The position numbers and the translations under genes were made by a program. Source: Bacteroidales bacterium (GTDB lineage Bacteria; Bacteroidota; Bacteroidia; Bacteroidales; JAGOPY01). From it: a DNA stretch of 64,000 nt. The DNA lies in the NCBI GenBank assembly GCA_023229505.1, contig JALNZD010000013.1, positions 1 to 64,000 on the forward strand, written 5' to 3'. The notes beneath the pieces are model-generated. The model made no database searches. It was not told the DNA's origin and was given only the letters and a program-made list of their open reading frames with translations. This document shows positions 29,202 to 37,577 of the stretch, in pieces (position 1 is the first letter of the stretch; each line of letters starts with the position of its first letter).

Positions 29202-31343
29202 TTATACTTTCCAGCACTCGATTTCGACATCAGCCGTTGCTTCTTCGGAAACGGAAACCTTGGCTTCCCTAATAAGAAATCGGGAATTAAAAATGCGGTA
29301 GATTCTTTGAAGATCGAGCGTTTTTAAAAGCGTAAAAGACATCCTGGTACTGAAGGATGCTTGCTTCATCAGGTTTGTGAGCCAATAATAGTAATCAGAG
29401 AGAAAGGCGCTGAAAATGCCTCTGTTGCCGCTAAAAACCAGATCGAAGTCCCCTATCGAATTTCCACGAGGATCATAATTTAAAGATGAAGCAAAAGGAT
29501 AATAATTATCAAAATCAGTTTGCTTATAAAGGCCGTGGTAAAAAAAGAACCTGAGTTCGCAGTCTTCAATATCACCATTGAAGGCAAGTGATGTACCCTT
29601 TTGAAGTACTACAGGCAGAATGGATCTGGTACCTGGGTGCCGGTACATTAAAAGTGGTGACATATCAGGATTTACTTCGTTTTTCCCCTCCCCTACAGTT
29701 ATTACAGGATGATAATGGCAAAGCAGGTTCCAGTTCGGGCCAAGGCCTTCCGGCTGAATGAAAATGTAATAACAATTGGTATTTAAAACATAGGCCACGT
29801 CAGTGAGCTGTGATGGATAGGGCAAATCGGAAAAAGTTGCGAATTCACCGATATAATTTGAGAGATCGACTATTTCAGCGATATTTTTCGTTTCATCATC
29901 AGAAGAATCGAATTCAAATTTTAGCGTATATCCTTCAGGAGGAACGATGGTAACTTTTTTTGAAGATAACCTGGTCATTTCGGTAAGATCATGGCCATCT
30001 TTTAAGAGCAAAGCATCGCGGACAAAGCTGACATCCGCCAGCTTATTTTCATGATCGAAACCGATAATTACCCCGAAAATCAATTGAAGATTGACCAGGA
30101 AAGCAGAGATTTCCTTGTCAGGGACATGATTCTTCAAATCAATTTGCCTGGTAAATTCATTTAGATCAGTAAGATCGACATTTTCAAAGACTACAGAGGC
30201 TTGCTTGATATAACCATTGCAAATATTTCTGCCGTATTGATCTTCTAAAACTATTCTGATGGATAGCTTTTTGCCAAGCGAATCAGAATCAAAGAATTTT
30301 GTGAAAAATGCTTCTCTTGAAAACCATTGCCACCACTGGGTTTCATTAAATGTAACGGTTTCAATGCAATCTTCATCCAGATAAAGCTTTACTTTAAGCT
30401 TCATAGGATCATTCAGCAGATTATACCATTTGAAGGAAACCGGAATCATGTACTCACCGACAGCGCTGATCGTGTATTCTGAGGTGGTCGTATCAAAGAT
30501 GTCATATTCATCTTCATTGGGCAAAGGTGAATCAACGGTGAACATGATTTTAGCCGGCATTGGCGGAAATTCTTGTGAAGATCCCTGATACGCCTGAACT
30601 AAGAACTTCTTGTATTTCTGATCAATAGCATAATTATTATAAAGCATAGCTTTAGCCAGGTCCGGATCATCGAAAAAAGTTCCCGAAGGCTTATAGCCAA
30701 AGGACTCAAAACAAAGTTTGGTAACATACTGTAAATAAAGCATGGGAACCAGCGTATTTAAGTTTTGAGTGCCATTTATATTGATAACATTTTCCTGAAA
30801 GCTGTCTTGACCATATAAATTGATGAAATCAAGAAAAGTATCGTTGCCATCTCCGTAAAAATCAGGAGCGTAAATCATAGGGAAATTAAAATTGACCGTT
30901 GGGTAAGAAAGTGCAACCTGGGCATTGGCATAGGCAATAACTTCTGACTGGTCCTCCCCTATTTCAATTGGATCAGGAAAAATTAAATCTTTCAATGATT
31001 TACCCTCGATTAGCGAAGCAAAGCTTCCATAACCGATAAGGAGATCGAAATTTAAGGAGATTTCCGTGGCAGATGTTATGGAGATAAGGGCATCATACCA
31101 GACTCGGGCATTTATGGTCAGTTTGCAGGGAATGTTCGTAGGCAGATCGAAAACACCCTCAATCCTGTGAGGAAAGCCGAATATGCGTTTGTTTAACGGG
31201 GAATTTGGAAGTGTTCCATTAAAAGCAAATGAGCCTTCGATCTGTCCCTGATCCGGAGTAAAAGGAAAGGTGGATCTAAGGTAAAGATTAACTCGGATAC
31301 CGGAAGTGTCTAATTTATGGTCATTTACGATGATGCTAAACAT
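29202..31343 (-). CDS. phage tail-associated protein (large, uncharacterised)
   Basis: A 713-aa protein at the end of the late operon, beginning MFSIIVNDHKLDTSGIRVNL. It has no signal peptide and is beta-rich with many aromatic residues, consistent with a baseplate or distal-tail protein. Its location after fibre and lysis genes and its size suggest a virion component specific to Bacteroidota phages. No enzymatic motif was seen. The functional assignment is from context. Confidence 0.6.
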   Translation of the reverse strand: MFSIIVNDHKLDTSGIRVNLYLRSTFPFTPDQGQIEGSFAFNGTLPNSPLNKRIFGFPHRIEGVFDLPTNIPCKLTINARVWYDALISITSATEISLNFDLLIGYGSFASLIEGKSLKDLIFPDPIEIGEDQSEVIAYANAQVALSYPTVNFNFPMIYAPDFYGDGNDTFLDFINLYGQDSFQENVININGTQNLNTLVPMLYLQYVTKLCFESFGYKPSGTFFDDPDLAKAMLYNNYAIDQKYKKFLVQAYQGSSQEFPPMPAKIMFTVDSPLPNEDEYDIFDTTTSEYTISAVGEYMIPVSFKWYNLLNDPMKLKVKLYLDEDCIETVTFNETQWWQWFSREAFFTKFFDSDSLGKKLSIRIVLEDQYGRNICNGYIKQASVVFENVDLTDLNEFTRQIDLKNHVPDKEISAFLVNLQLIFGVIIGFDHENKLADVSFVRDALLLKDGHDLTEMTRLSSKKVTIVPPEGYTLKFEFDSSDDETKNIAEIVDLSNYIGEFATFSDLPYPSQLTDVAYVLNTNCYYIFIQPEGLGPNWNLLCHYHPVITVGEGKNEVNPDMSPLLMYRHPGTRSILPVVLQKGTSLAFNGDIEDCELRFFFYHGLYKQTDFDNYYPFASSLNYDPRGNSIGDFDLVFSGNRGIFSAFLSDYYYWLTNLMKQASFSTRMSFTLLKTLDLQRIYRIFNSRFLIREAKVSVSEEATADVEIECWKV

Positions 31344-31359
31344 TGAATTTCCTCCGTGA

Positions 31360-31971
31360 TTATCTGGAAAGAGTAATTACTGCAGGGTAAGAAATTTTGG
31401 TATCAGGATTTTGGAACCTGATGGTTTGTTTAATAGGTCGTTTTTTCCAGAACGCAGAAGTCCAAAATTTCGCACCTCGAGGTTCTTTGTGAAGAACCTG
31501 TTCCATTTGATCATAGGTGATGACTCGCATTGAAATTGAGTCCTTAGACAAAGGGAATACAGAAAGAGTAACATCATTCCATTTGGTAGAAATGGAAAGA
31601 TGTTTGATCGGCACAGTATCAAAAATAATCGAATCACGAAGGAATGAGTTTATCAGTGTGGTTGTCTCTGTATTTACTGAAGAATAGGAATCAAGATTTC
31701 TTAATTTGATATTCATCAATTTAAGAGTTGCTTTCATTTCCTCCAATTGCGGATTATTAGAATTTCTGATTTCTGAAAGTTTCAATGTAAGCGTACCGAT
31801 GGTTGCTGCGTTTGAACTATCTGCAAGCCTGAAATAATTGATTTCAGACAGTAAAGCAGATTGGTTGTTAGATATTCTGTCTCTGTCTTTCACGGTAATA
31901 AGCCAAATTTTGGTAAGACCAGCAAGGGCAAGAACCAAAATGGCGATGACAATTAAAAAGTATTTGATCAT
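31360..31971 (-). CDS. spanin-like membrane-anchored protein (DUF6549-like)
   Basis: A 203-aa protein with one N-terminal transmembrane helix (FLIVIAILVLALAGLTKIWL), a predicted coiled-coil region (~30-100, with SEINYFRLADSS and MKATLKLMNIKLRNL) and a C-terminal soluble domain. This inner-membrane-anchored, coiled-coil layout is that of an inner-membrane spanin, and the gene overlaps the lysozyme gene by 4 bp (ATGA). It resembles proteins annotated DUF6549 in Bacteroidota phages. Role in disrupting the outer membrane is inferred from position and topology. Confidence 0.6.
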   Translation of the reverse strand: MIKYFLIVIAILVLALAGLTKIWLITVKDRDRISNNQSALLSEINYFRLADSSNAATIGTLTLKLSEIRNSNNPQLEEMKATLKLMNIKLRNLDSYSSVNTETTTLINSFLRDSIIFDTVPIKHLSISTKWNDVTLSVFPLSKDSISMRVITYDQMEQVLHKEPRGAKFWTSAFWKKRPIKQTIRFQNPDTKISYPAVITLSR

Positions 31972-32408
31972 GAGCTGAAGTATAACTGAAGTTCAGACAG
32001 TCTGCGAAGTAGCAGACCGCGATATCTTTTACCGCCAGATTTAATGATCTCTACCCATTCGAAAGCAATAGCCAGATTTTCGGGATCTGCTTTGACCAGG
32101 CGATAACAGAGCGTATGAGAGAAATTGCCGATGCCCAAATTAAAAATGAGTGAAACGAGGGCATCGAACTTATTTTGAGAATTAATCATCAAATTATGGT
32201 TGATGAAGTCTTCGACTGGTGCGACATCTTCCTTAAAAAGACGGAGCGCATCAGCCATAGTAATAGATTGCCCTGGACCAGCAGGAAATGCCATATGGCC
32301 ATAACCTATAGTCCAATTGCCTGCAACATCTTGATAGGATTGAAGACGAAGTTCTTCAACCGTCATCAAGGATGCCAGGCATTTATCAGATGCTTTTAAA
32401 TTGCTCAT
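31968..32408 (-). CDS. phage lysozyme (GH24 muramidase, endolysin)
   Basis: A 146-aa T4-type lysozyme that cleaves peptidoglycan glycan strands. The triad has the T4 spacing exactly: E18 (VEELRLQSY), D27 (YQDVAGNW) and T33 (TIGYGH). No signal peptide or SAR helix, so release depends on a holin. It overlaps panD upstream by 4 bp and the spanin-like gene downstream by 4 bp, placing it in a tightly coupled lysis cassette. Confidence 0.92.
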   Translation of the reverse strand: MSNLKASDKCLASLMTVEELRLQSYQDVAGNWTIGYGHMAFPAGPGQSITMADALRLFKEDVAPVEDFINHNLMINSQNKFDALVSLIFNLGIGNFSHTLCYRLVKADPENLAIAFEWVEIIKSGGKRYRGLLLRRLSELQLYFSS

Positions 32409-32746
32409 TTTAATCTGTTATTTACCGTGTGAACAACAATAGGATTGATTATGCAGCCGGAATCAGACAAGCAATAAGACAGAATATGAACCTGATCTCC
32501 GACCTGAAAATGAAGCGCGGCTCCCCCATTCAGGGCAATAATACCGGAGCCGCGTTCTCCGGCAATAACATAAGTAGCTATACGGCTTTTTGAAGTTTTG
32601 CCATTTACTTCAACTCTTTCGTACTGATAGAGGTTAGCAGCATCCATCAGATCCTGATCGATGGTAATACTGCCTTCATATTCAATGTTAGCCTGGGTAA
32701 CGATGACTTCCTGAAGCTTTGATTTGAGAAAATGCCTTAAAATCAT
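32405..32746 (-). CDS. panD: aspartate 1-decarboxylase encoded in phage lysis cassette
   Basis: A 113-aa pyruvoyl enzyme that converts L-aspartate to beta-alanine for pantothenate/CoA. Compared with E. coli PanD, shifted by one residue, the key positions are all present: K10, the self-cleavage site YEGS with G25/S26, R55, T58, Y59 (RIATYVIAGERGSG) and N73 (LNGGAA). SITIDQDLMDAAN is close to Bacteroidota chromosomal PanD. The start overlaps the holin-like gene's stop by 4 bp and the stop overlaps the lysozyme start by 4 bp, so it is a genuine member of the phage operon. It is an apparent auxiliary metabolic gene. Confidence 0.93.
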   Translation of the reverse strand: MILRHFLKSKLQEVIVTQANIEYEGSITIDQDLMDAANLYQYERVEVNGKTSKSRIATYVIAGERGSGIIALNGGAALHFQVGDQVHILSYCLSDSGCIINPIVVHTVNNRLK

Positions 32747-32958
32747 GGAGTAGATTTCATTTCTGCAAATTTTTGAACTGCTTTAGGAACGAAAGCGGCA
32801 ACGATAAAAAGAGTAACCAGTGCAATAACATTGACATCTAATTGCTTGGTTCCGATTGCGAAACAAGCAATACCAGCACCGATCCAGAGAGAAATGAATG
32901 ACTGCAAGCGCATGGCGGATTTAACGCCGGGGGCTTCTTCAAAATAGCCAGTTTTCAT
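32743..32958 (-). CDS. holin-like two-helix membrane protein
   Basis: A 71-aa protein with two transmembrane segments (SFISLWIGAGIACFAIG, ~20-36, and VIALVTLFIVAAFVPKAV, ~44-61) and a charged C-terminal tail, the usual design of a class II holin that permeabilises the inner membrane to release the lysozyme. It overlaps panD and the upstream coiled-coil gene by 4 bp each. The start EEAPGVKSAMRLQSF is typical of Bacteroidota phage holin-position proteins. Confidence 0.78.
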   Translation of the reverse strand: MKTGYFEEAPGVKSAMRLQSFISLWIGAGIACFAIGTKQLDVNVIALVTLFIVAAFVPKAVQKFAEMKSTP

Positions 32959-33275
32959 GATTGTTTAGTTTTAAATTTAATGCTAGTTGAAAGTGAAGCA
33001 CTGACAGTAGCCTGTTCAACACGAATTTCAGTGACCTTTTCTAAGAGATTATCCATTTTAAGGCTTATTGAATCATGCTCCAATGTATTGCGTTCCTCAA
33101 GATTTTTCACGTTAATACCGGTAATGAGTTTATGCTGACTAAGATCCTCTTTGAGATTGGTAAGTTTTACCTCAAGCTCTTTCAGCTTGATTCTTATATT
33201 AACATAAACTCCAACAAGGCCGGTTGCATAAAGCAAGAAGCCGCCGATAATCGTAAGAATATATTCTAGTTCCAT
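32955..33275 (-). CDS. membrane-anchored coiled-coil protein of lysis module
   Basis: A 106-aa protein with one N-terminal transmembrane helix (ILTIIGGFLLYATGLVGVYV) followed by a continuous heptad-rich coiled coil (LKELEVKLTNLKEDLSQH onward) to about residue 95. The layout is like XhlA-type or accessory holin proteins. It overlaps the holin-like gene by 4 bp. Confidence 0.65.
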   Translation of the reverse strand: MELEYILTIIGGFLLYATGLVGVYVNIRIKLKELEVKLTNLKEDLSQHKLITGINVKNLEERNTLEHDSISLKMDNLLEKVTEIRVEQATVSASLSTSIKFKTKQS

Positions 33276-33496
33276 CAGATGATTTCGGTTTTAGCATCGT
33301 TACTATTTTTGACGAACTCAATTCCTTTTTTACAATCCGCAAGATTGAAATAGCCATTTGTTTCACCTTGGGCGACAATTTCAACGCCAAGGTTCGAAAT
33401 AGAAACAAGATGCCAGAACCACATCTTTACGAATTTTAACTTTTTGAAATTCCATTTTTTGGAACTCCAGATCTGAAACATTTTAGTTGCTGCCAT
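33275..33496 (-). CDS. YegP-like (DUF1508) small protein
   Basis: A 73-aa protein. Its second half, WFWHLVSISNLGVEIVAQGE, YFNLADCKKGIEFVKNS, follows the pattern of the YegP/UPF0339 (DUF1508) fold: a beta strand pair, conserved Gly-x-Ile/Val, then an alpha helix with KKGIE-V. Function of that family is not established. It abuts the coiled-coil gene (1-bp overlap) and sits between the fibre genes and the lysis module. Confidence 0.6.
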   Translation of the reverse strand: MAATKMFQIWSSKKWNFKKLKFVKMWFWHLVSISNLGVEIVAQGETNGYFNLADCKKGIEFVKNSNDAKTEII

Positions 33497-33507
33497 AGAT
33501 TTAAAAA

Positions 33508-33771
33508 TTAAGGTTCAGTTTGATTTATCTTTTCAATATCTGCAATAAGTTTTCCGCCGAATCTCTTTATCCTGGTCCACCAGGAAACTGTATTTGCTTT
33601 ATCGATATTGTGAATAACCCCTCCAAAAGGATTAGATACAAAAGGTTCTCCTAAAAAACCATAATCCATGGTCATCAAATTCATGGAATCCTTTGAAGCA
33701 ATCCAGACTAACGGTTCACCCAGGAAACCATAATCCATCTTTTTTAAATCGGTTGCTGTTGGTAAGGCCAT
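33508..33771 (-). CDS. small protein with duplicated YGFLGEP motif
   Basis: An 87-aa protein, not recognised. It contains two copies of the nonapeptide MDYGFLGEP (about residues 12-20 and 35-43), each followed by a hydrophobic pair and a short linker. It follows the fibre gene directly (1-bp overlap). The repeat could be a short structural or capping module of the fibre; this is inference from position. Confidence 0.6.
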   Translation of the reverse strand: MALPTATDLKKMDYGFLGEPLVWIASKDSMNLMTMDYGFLGEPFVSNPFGGVIHNIDKANTVSWWTRIKRFGGKLIADIEKINQTEP

Positions 33772-36092
33772 TATGCTACACTTACTGCAATATCATCAAT
33801 AATAACATCCTCTAAATTTGGTCCCCAAACTTGTGCAAAAATCTCGACTGTCCCGTCTTCAGTTGGTTGAAAGGTTATACTTTGTTGATTTCGATTTGTA
33901 TCTCCTGTATTATCATCATATACGATACTATCAACTCCTGCAATCTGAAAAGGTTCTATATAAAGTCTGGAATGAATAGTACTATGAGAATTTTTAAAAT
34001 AAACGGTAACTGTAACTGAATCATTAGCTATACAAGCTATTTTAGCAATTGAGAGTTCAAGCGGACAATTTTCACTGCAAAGTGCTGAATCACTGATGTA
34101 TATTTTCCATTCTTTTCCAGTTCCTCCTGCTGAAGCTACCTGTTGAGTGACATAACCTGATCTATGTTGAATATAACAGCCATTTCCATCCATATTGCCA
34201 ACACGAATCTGAGCATTATAATAGTTTGGACTTATAACCAGTAATGAATTAGTAGTGGTTAATTTACCAATCTGATTCATCCCCATAGCTGAAACAATAT
34301 TATTGTTTCTGATTACAAGAGTTCGAATAATATTATTCGAAGAATCAAACCTAACTCCTGATATACCATTATCTCCACAATCTTTGACATATATAATTAT
34401 ATTACAAGAGGCTCCTGGAAGTGGTGTTGCAAAGTTCAGTCCATGTTGAGTATTGTTGTTTATTTCATCGATCTGTATAATTCTGATATTACTTGAACCT
34501 AATGTGATCCCAAAACCATAGTTTCCATTCGCGTGAACGACTCTTGTGATTTTAATATGAGGGTATTGAAAATTCAATCCATTGCTAAAGTTGTTACAAC
34601 AATTTACGATAGTATTGATTATGAGTTCTGTAACAAGGGAAGTCTCAGCCCGAATTCCATCATTATAACTATGATTCAGATCTGAAATAAAATCAATCAA
34701 AATACCTGCAGACCCAACAACACGAATTCCTATTGTATATCGCACAAAACTAATCCTGGTTATAGTGATCCAGCTTTTTGAATTTGTACTTAATCCGTAT
34801 CCACGGCTTATAAGACCATCAAATATTGTATCCCCAATCTGTTGATTGGTTATCGGATCCCACCCACCAGAAAATACGATACGAGCAACCTCAGAAGTTC
34901 CAGAATCCTGAACAATCTGGACATTTGTTGTTAAAGCTACTGGTGTTGTTTGGAACGGTGTTCTGAAATAAGTTGGTTTTGTTTCGGTAGTTCCGGAATA
35001 ACCTCTTCCATTATTTGCAGGAGTACTGGCTTGATTATCGATCATTACAGTTGTTCCATTGATCGACTGAATAGCAAGCCATGCTTCATTTCCATAACCA
35101 GTTGAAGAGATAGTGCTTTGCTGCAAAGTATTTTTAGAGATAAGACTCGTTAGGTTTAACCCATCGGTTACCGTTGCGATAATATCATCAATGGCAATAA
35201 ATTTCCCTGCAGTTGGCAGTGTAGTTGGACCGGTATCGATTCGTATTCCTTTTATAGAACTACCAAGGTTTCCTCCTCCTGATTTAGTAATAACCACTGG
35301 TTGCCATAACGCTGTTATTGGAACAGCCGGAAATGGAAAAGAATCAACAACTGTAGTACACGCATCATCACTGCATAATTGAAGTACTAAGGTTCCTGCA
35401 GCAAGAATGGCTTCTGAAAAAATCCAGAATGATATCTGTTGACAAGTCTGAAGATCCACATCTGCAATGTTATAATAAGCTTGCCGTTGGTTTGCAGCTG
35501 GTGTAGCGTCTATGATAATCTTAACAGAATAAGATCCTATTTTTGCAAAAATTGGTGTGGTGCCAACTCCATTTGCAGAAGATGTCCCATTATCACCAGT
35601 CCATGCACTCTCACACATATCAACATTGATGGTTTGGGCAGTATCTAAGACAACATTTTTACTTAGATTTGTCCATAAAGCATCGCACATCAATGTTCCG
35701 ATTGGAGATGTTTTTTCACGAACTTCGTCATTGGGTGCAATTCTTGCAGCTGTCGCACCACTGGTTATAGTCTTCCATGCACAATAGACAAAATCAGCCG
35801 CAATATGAAAATGCCCTCCACCTGCACAATCCACTTGTTCTGCTACAAAAGCTCCCGAATAACCATAAAAATACATTGTTCCGGCAGCATTATTTCCTGC
35901 CCATGAGCCAGATGTAGGTGCAACAACAACTGTAAGGCTGGCAGTATTTAAACTGGTTGCTCCAGTAACTAACTCATCTGCAGCTGGTGCTGGACCTGTA
36001 CCACCTGTATATGCAACGCTCCACCAACCTAAAGGAGTGTTAGTAGTTGCATCATTACCATTTGCCCAATCGCAATAAAAAATATTTGGCAT
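33771..36092 (-). CDS. beta-helix tail fibre/spike protein
   Basis: A 773-aa protein starting MPNIFYCDWANGNDATTNTP, the usual start of phage and bacterial parallel beta-helix surface proteins. The middle (~400-640) has degenerate beta-helix repeats (for example VNCCNNFSNGLNFQYPHIKI, NNTQHGLNFATP, IYVKDCGDNGISGVRFDSS). The last ~130 residues form a separate beta-sandwich-like domain with DDIAVSVA at the end. It probably binds or cleaves a surface glycan. No catalytic residues could be fixed. Confidence 0.72.
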   Translation of the reverse strand: MPNIFYCDWANGNDATTNTPLGWWSVAYTGGTGPAPAADELVTGATSLNTASLTVVVAPTSGSWAGNNAAGTMYFYGYSGAFVAEQVDCAGGGHFHIAADFVYCAWKTITSGATAARIAPNDEVREKTSPIGTLMCDALWTNLSKNVVLDTAQTINVDMCESAWTGDNGTSSANGVGTTPIFAKIGSYSVKIIIDATPAANQRQAYYNIADVDLQTCQQISFWIFSEAILAAGTLVLQLCSDDACTTVVDSFPFPAVPITALWQPVVITKSGGGNLGSSIKGIRIDTGPTTLPTAGKFIAIDDIIATVTDGLNLTSLISKNTLQQSTISSTGYGNEAWLAIQSINGTTVMIDNQASTPANNGRGYSGTTETKPTYFRTPFQTTPVALTTNVQIVQDSGTSEVARIVFSGGWDPITNQQIGDTIFDGLISRGYGLSTNSKSWITITRISFVRYTIGIRVVGSAGILIDFISDLNHSYNDGIRAETSLVTELIINTIVNCCNNFSNGLNFQYPHIKITRVVHANGNYGFGITLGSSNIRIIQIDEINNNTQHGLNFATPLPGASCNIIIYVKDCGDNGISGVRFDSSNNIIRTLVIRNNNIVSAMGMNQIGKLTTTNSLLVISPNYYNAQIRVGNMDGNGCYIQHRSGYVTQQVASAGGTGKEWKIYISDSALCSENCPLELSIAKIACIANDSVTVTVYFKNSHSTIHSRLYIEPFQIAGVDSIVYDDNTGDTNRNQQSITFQPTEDGTVEIFAQVWGPNLEDVIIDDIAVSVA

Positions 36093-36094
36093 AA

Positions 36095-37531
36095 TTAATT
36101 AAGTTCTATTATGAGTAAATCAGGTTTGAATTTTACAATATCTGCAGTCTGGACAATACCAACTGCCTGAATACCATCGTTAGAGCCGGATGGTGAGGAA
36201 TCAGCCATTCCGCCATTAGAACAACTGGCATAAAGTACAGCGCCTTTAGTTGACCATGACCATCGGGCATTGCAACGCATATAGCCATCTTCCAAGAAAG
36301 TAGCCGTGTCATTTGCCGATGCGCCGGATTTGTCGGCCAAAAGAAAGAGGCCCGGTAGATAAATAACGGAATCAGCATCGGCAAGATAAGCTTTACCATC
36401 TGATTTAAGATAGCAAAGATCTCCGAACACAAGAGTTTGACCGGCGATTTGTCGGCAGACATTTCCTTTAGCTGTACTGTCTATTGTTATAAAAGGATCA
36501 CGAGAGAATTGATCCGGTGAATCCATGATCACAGTGTCCATTACATAGACAGAATCAACTACATAGAGCGTATCAATGGAATGCAATGCAACCGGAATAG
36601 AATCATAAGAGAATTCTCCGGTTGCCGCATTATAATATAAGGAATAGGAAGTTCTGGCTGAATCAAGATTTAAGGCATGGATGCTTGAATTGAATTGCAC
36701 ATTACTACTGAATAAGGTGCTATCAGGAAATATTGCTCTGGTAGGAGTTAAATAAGGATCGAAGAAAACACCGATAATATACCAAGCAATGCCATCGCTT
36801 TGAAGGATGGCACCGGACATGGTTTTACTAAGCCAAAAATTAGTATAACCGGCTGACTTATAATAAATGCCAGTGGTGGCATTTATAACAACTGAATTTG
36901 CCAATAAGTCAGACCTTGCAACATAGATCATGTCATTTAGCCTGGTAGTTGCGCTGCCAAGGAAAAGAGTATCGTTTGAATGAGACAGATCTATGAATGC
37001 AACAGCTTCGCTGCCTACGGTGCTGGTATAATTAGCGGAAGTAACGGTCAATGGTATTTTAATACCTTGTATTGAATCATGACGAAAACTTGCCATGACA
37101 AGTTGCCGCCTACCAGTATTATCAAGTTTACCAAGGGTAAGAAAGCCGGCTAAAGGTGAATGAGGTTCCAGGTGTTTGATAGCATCTCGCATGAAGTAGA
37201 CACTATCATCGAACATGGCTTTATAACCGTTTTTATTCCAGATCGTATCTCCATGCAATTCAAACAAGCAGGAGTCTCCGGAACCTAAAGGAACGGAGAC
37301 TGAGCAAGTATCAATGAAAAGGGTATCTCCTGAATAATACCAACGGCTTTGTCCCTTTACAGAATGACAACGATAGTTGATATAAAGGGAATCTGAAAAC
37401 ATATGAAGACTATTGATAAGGCTGGAATAAGGAAGCTTTTTAGTTACGCCGTTTTGAACAATTACCGTAAGGTCTCCGATGCCCATGAATGTAGCTGGTG
37501 GCAGTTCTGATATTTTTTGAGGAAGTGCCAT
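36095..37531 (-). CDS. phage tail/fibre structural protein
   Basis: A 478-aa protein starting MALPQKISELPPATFMGIGD, a common opening of Bacteroidota phage fibre-module proteins (ISELPxAT). It is rich in Ser, Asp and beta-forming residues (DTLYVVDSVYVMDTVIMD), and near the C-terminus carries a stretch (GNVCRQIAGQTLVFGDLCYL, KAYLADAD) seen in tail or capsid-decoration proteins. The frame is open to 37780, and an ATG at 37606 with a hydrophobic N-terminus is an alternative, but a virion protein should not carry a signal peptide. Confidence 0.65.
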   Translation of the reverse strand: MALPQKISELPPATFMGIGDLTVIVQNGVTKKLPYSSLINSLHMFSDSLYINYRCHSVKGQSRWYYSGDTLFIDTCSVSVPLGSGDSCLFELHGDTIWNKNGYKAMFDDSVYFMRDAIKHLEPHSPLAGFLTLGKLDNTGRRQLVMASFRHDSIQGIKIPLTVTSANYTSTVGSEAVAFIDLSHSNDTLFLGSATTRLNDMIYVARSDLLANSVVINATTGIYYKSAGYTNFWLSKTMSGAILQSDGIAWYIIGVFFDPYLTPTRAIFPDSTLFSSNVQFNSSIHALNLDSARTSYSLYYNAATGEFSYDSIPVALHSIDTLYVVDSVYVMDTVIMDSPDQFSRDPFITIDSTAKGNVCRQIAGQTLVFGDLCYLKSDGKAYLADADSVIYLPGLFLLADKSGASANDTATFLEDGYMRCNARWSWSTKGAVLYASCSNGGMADSSPSGSNDGIQAVGIVQTADIVKFKPDLLIIELN

Positions 37532-37577
37532 TTTCCAGAGAAAAAGGCAAATCAGAGTAAATAAGATAATTCGCAGC

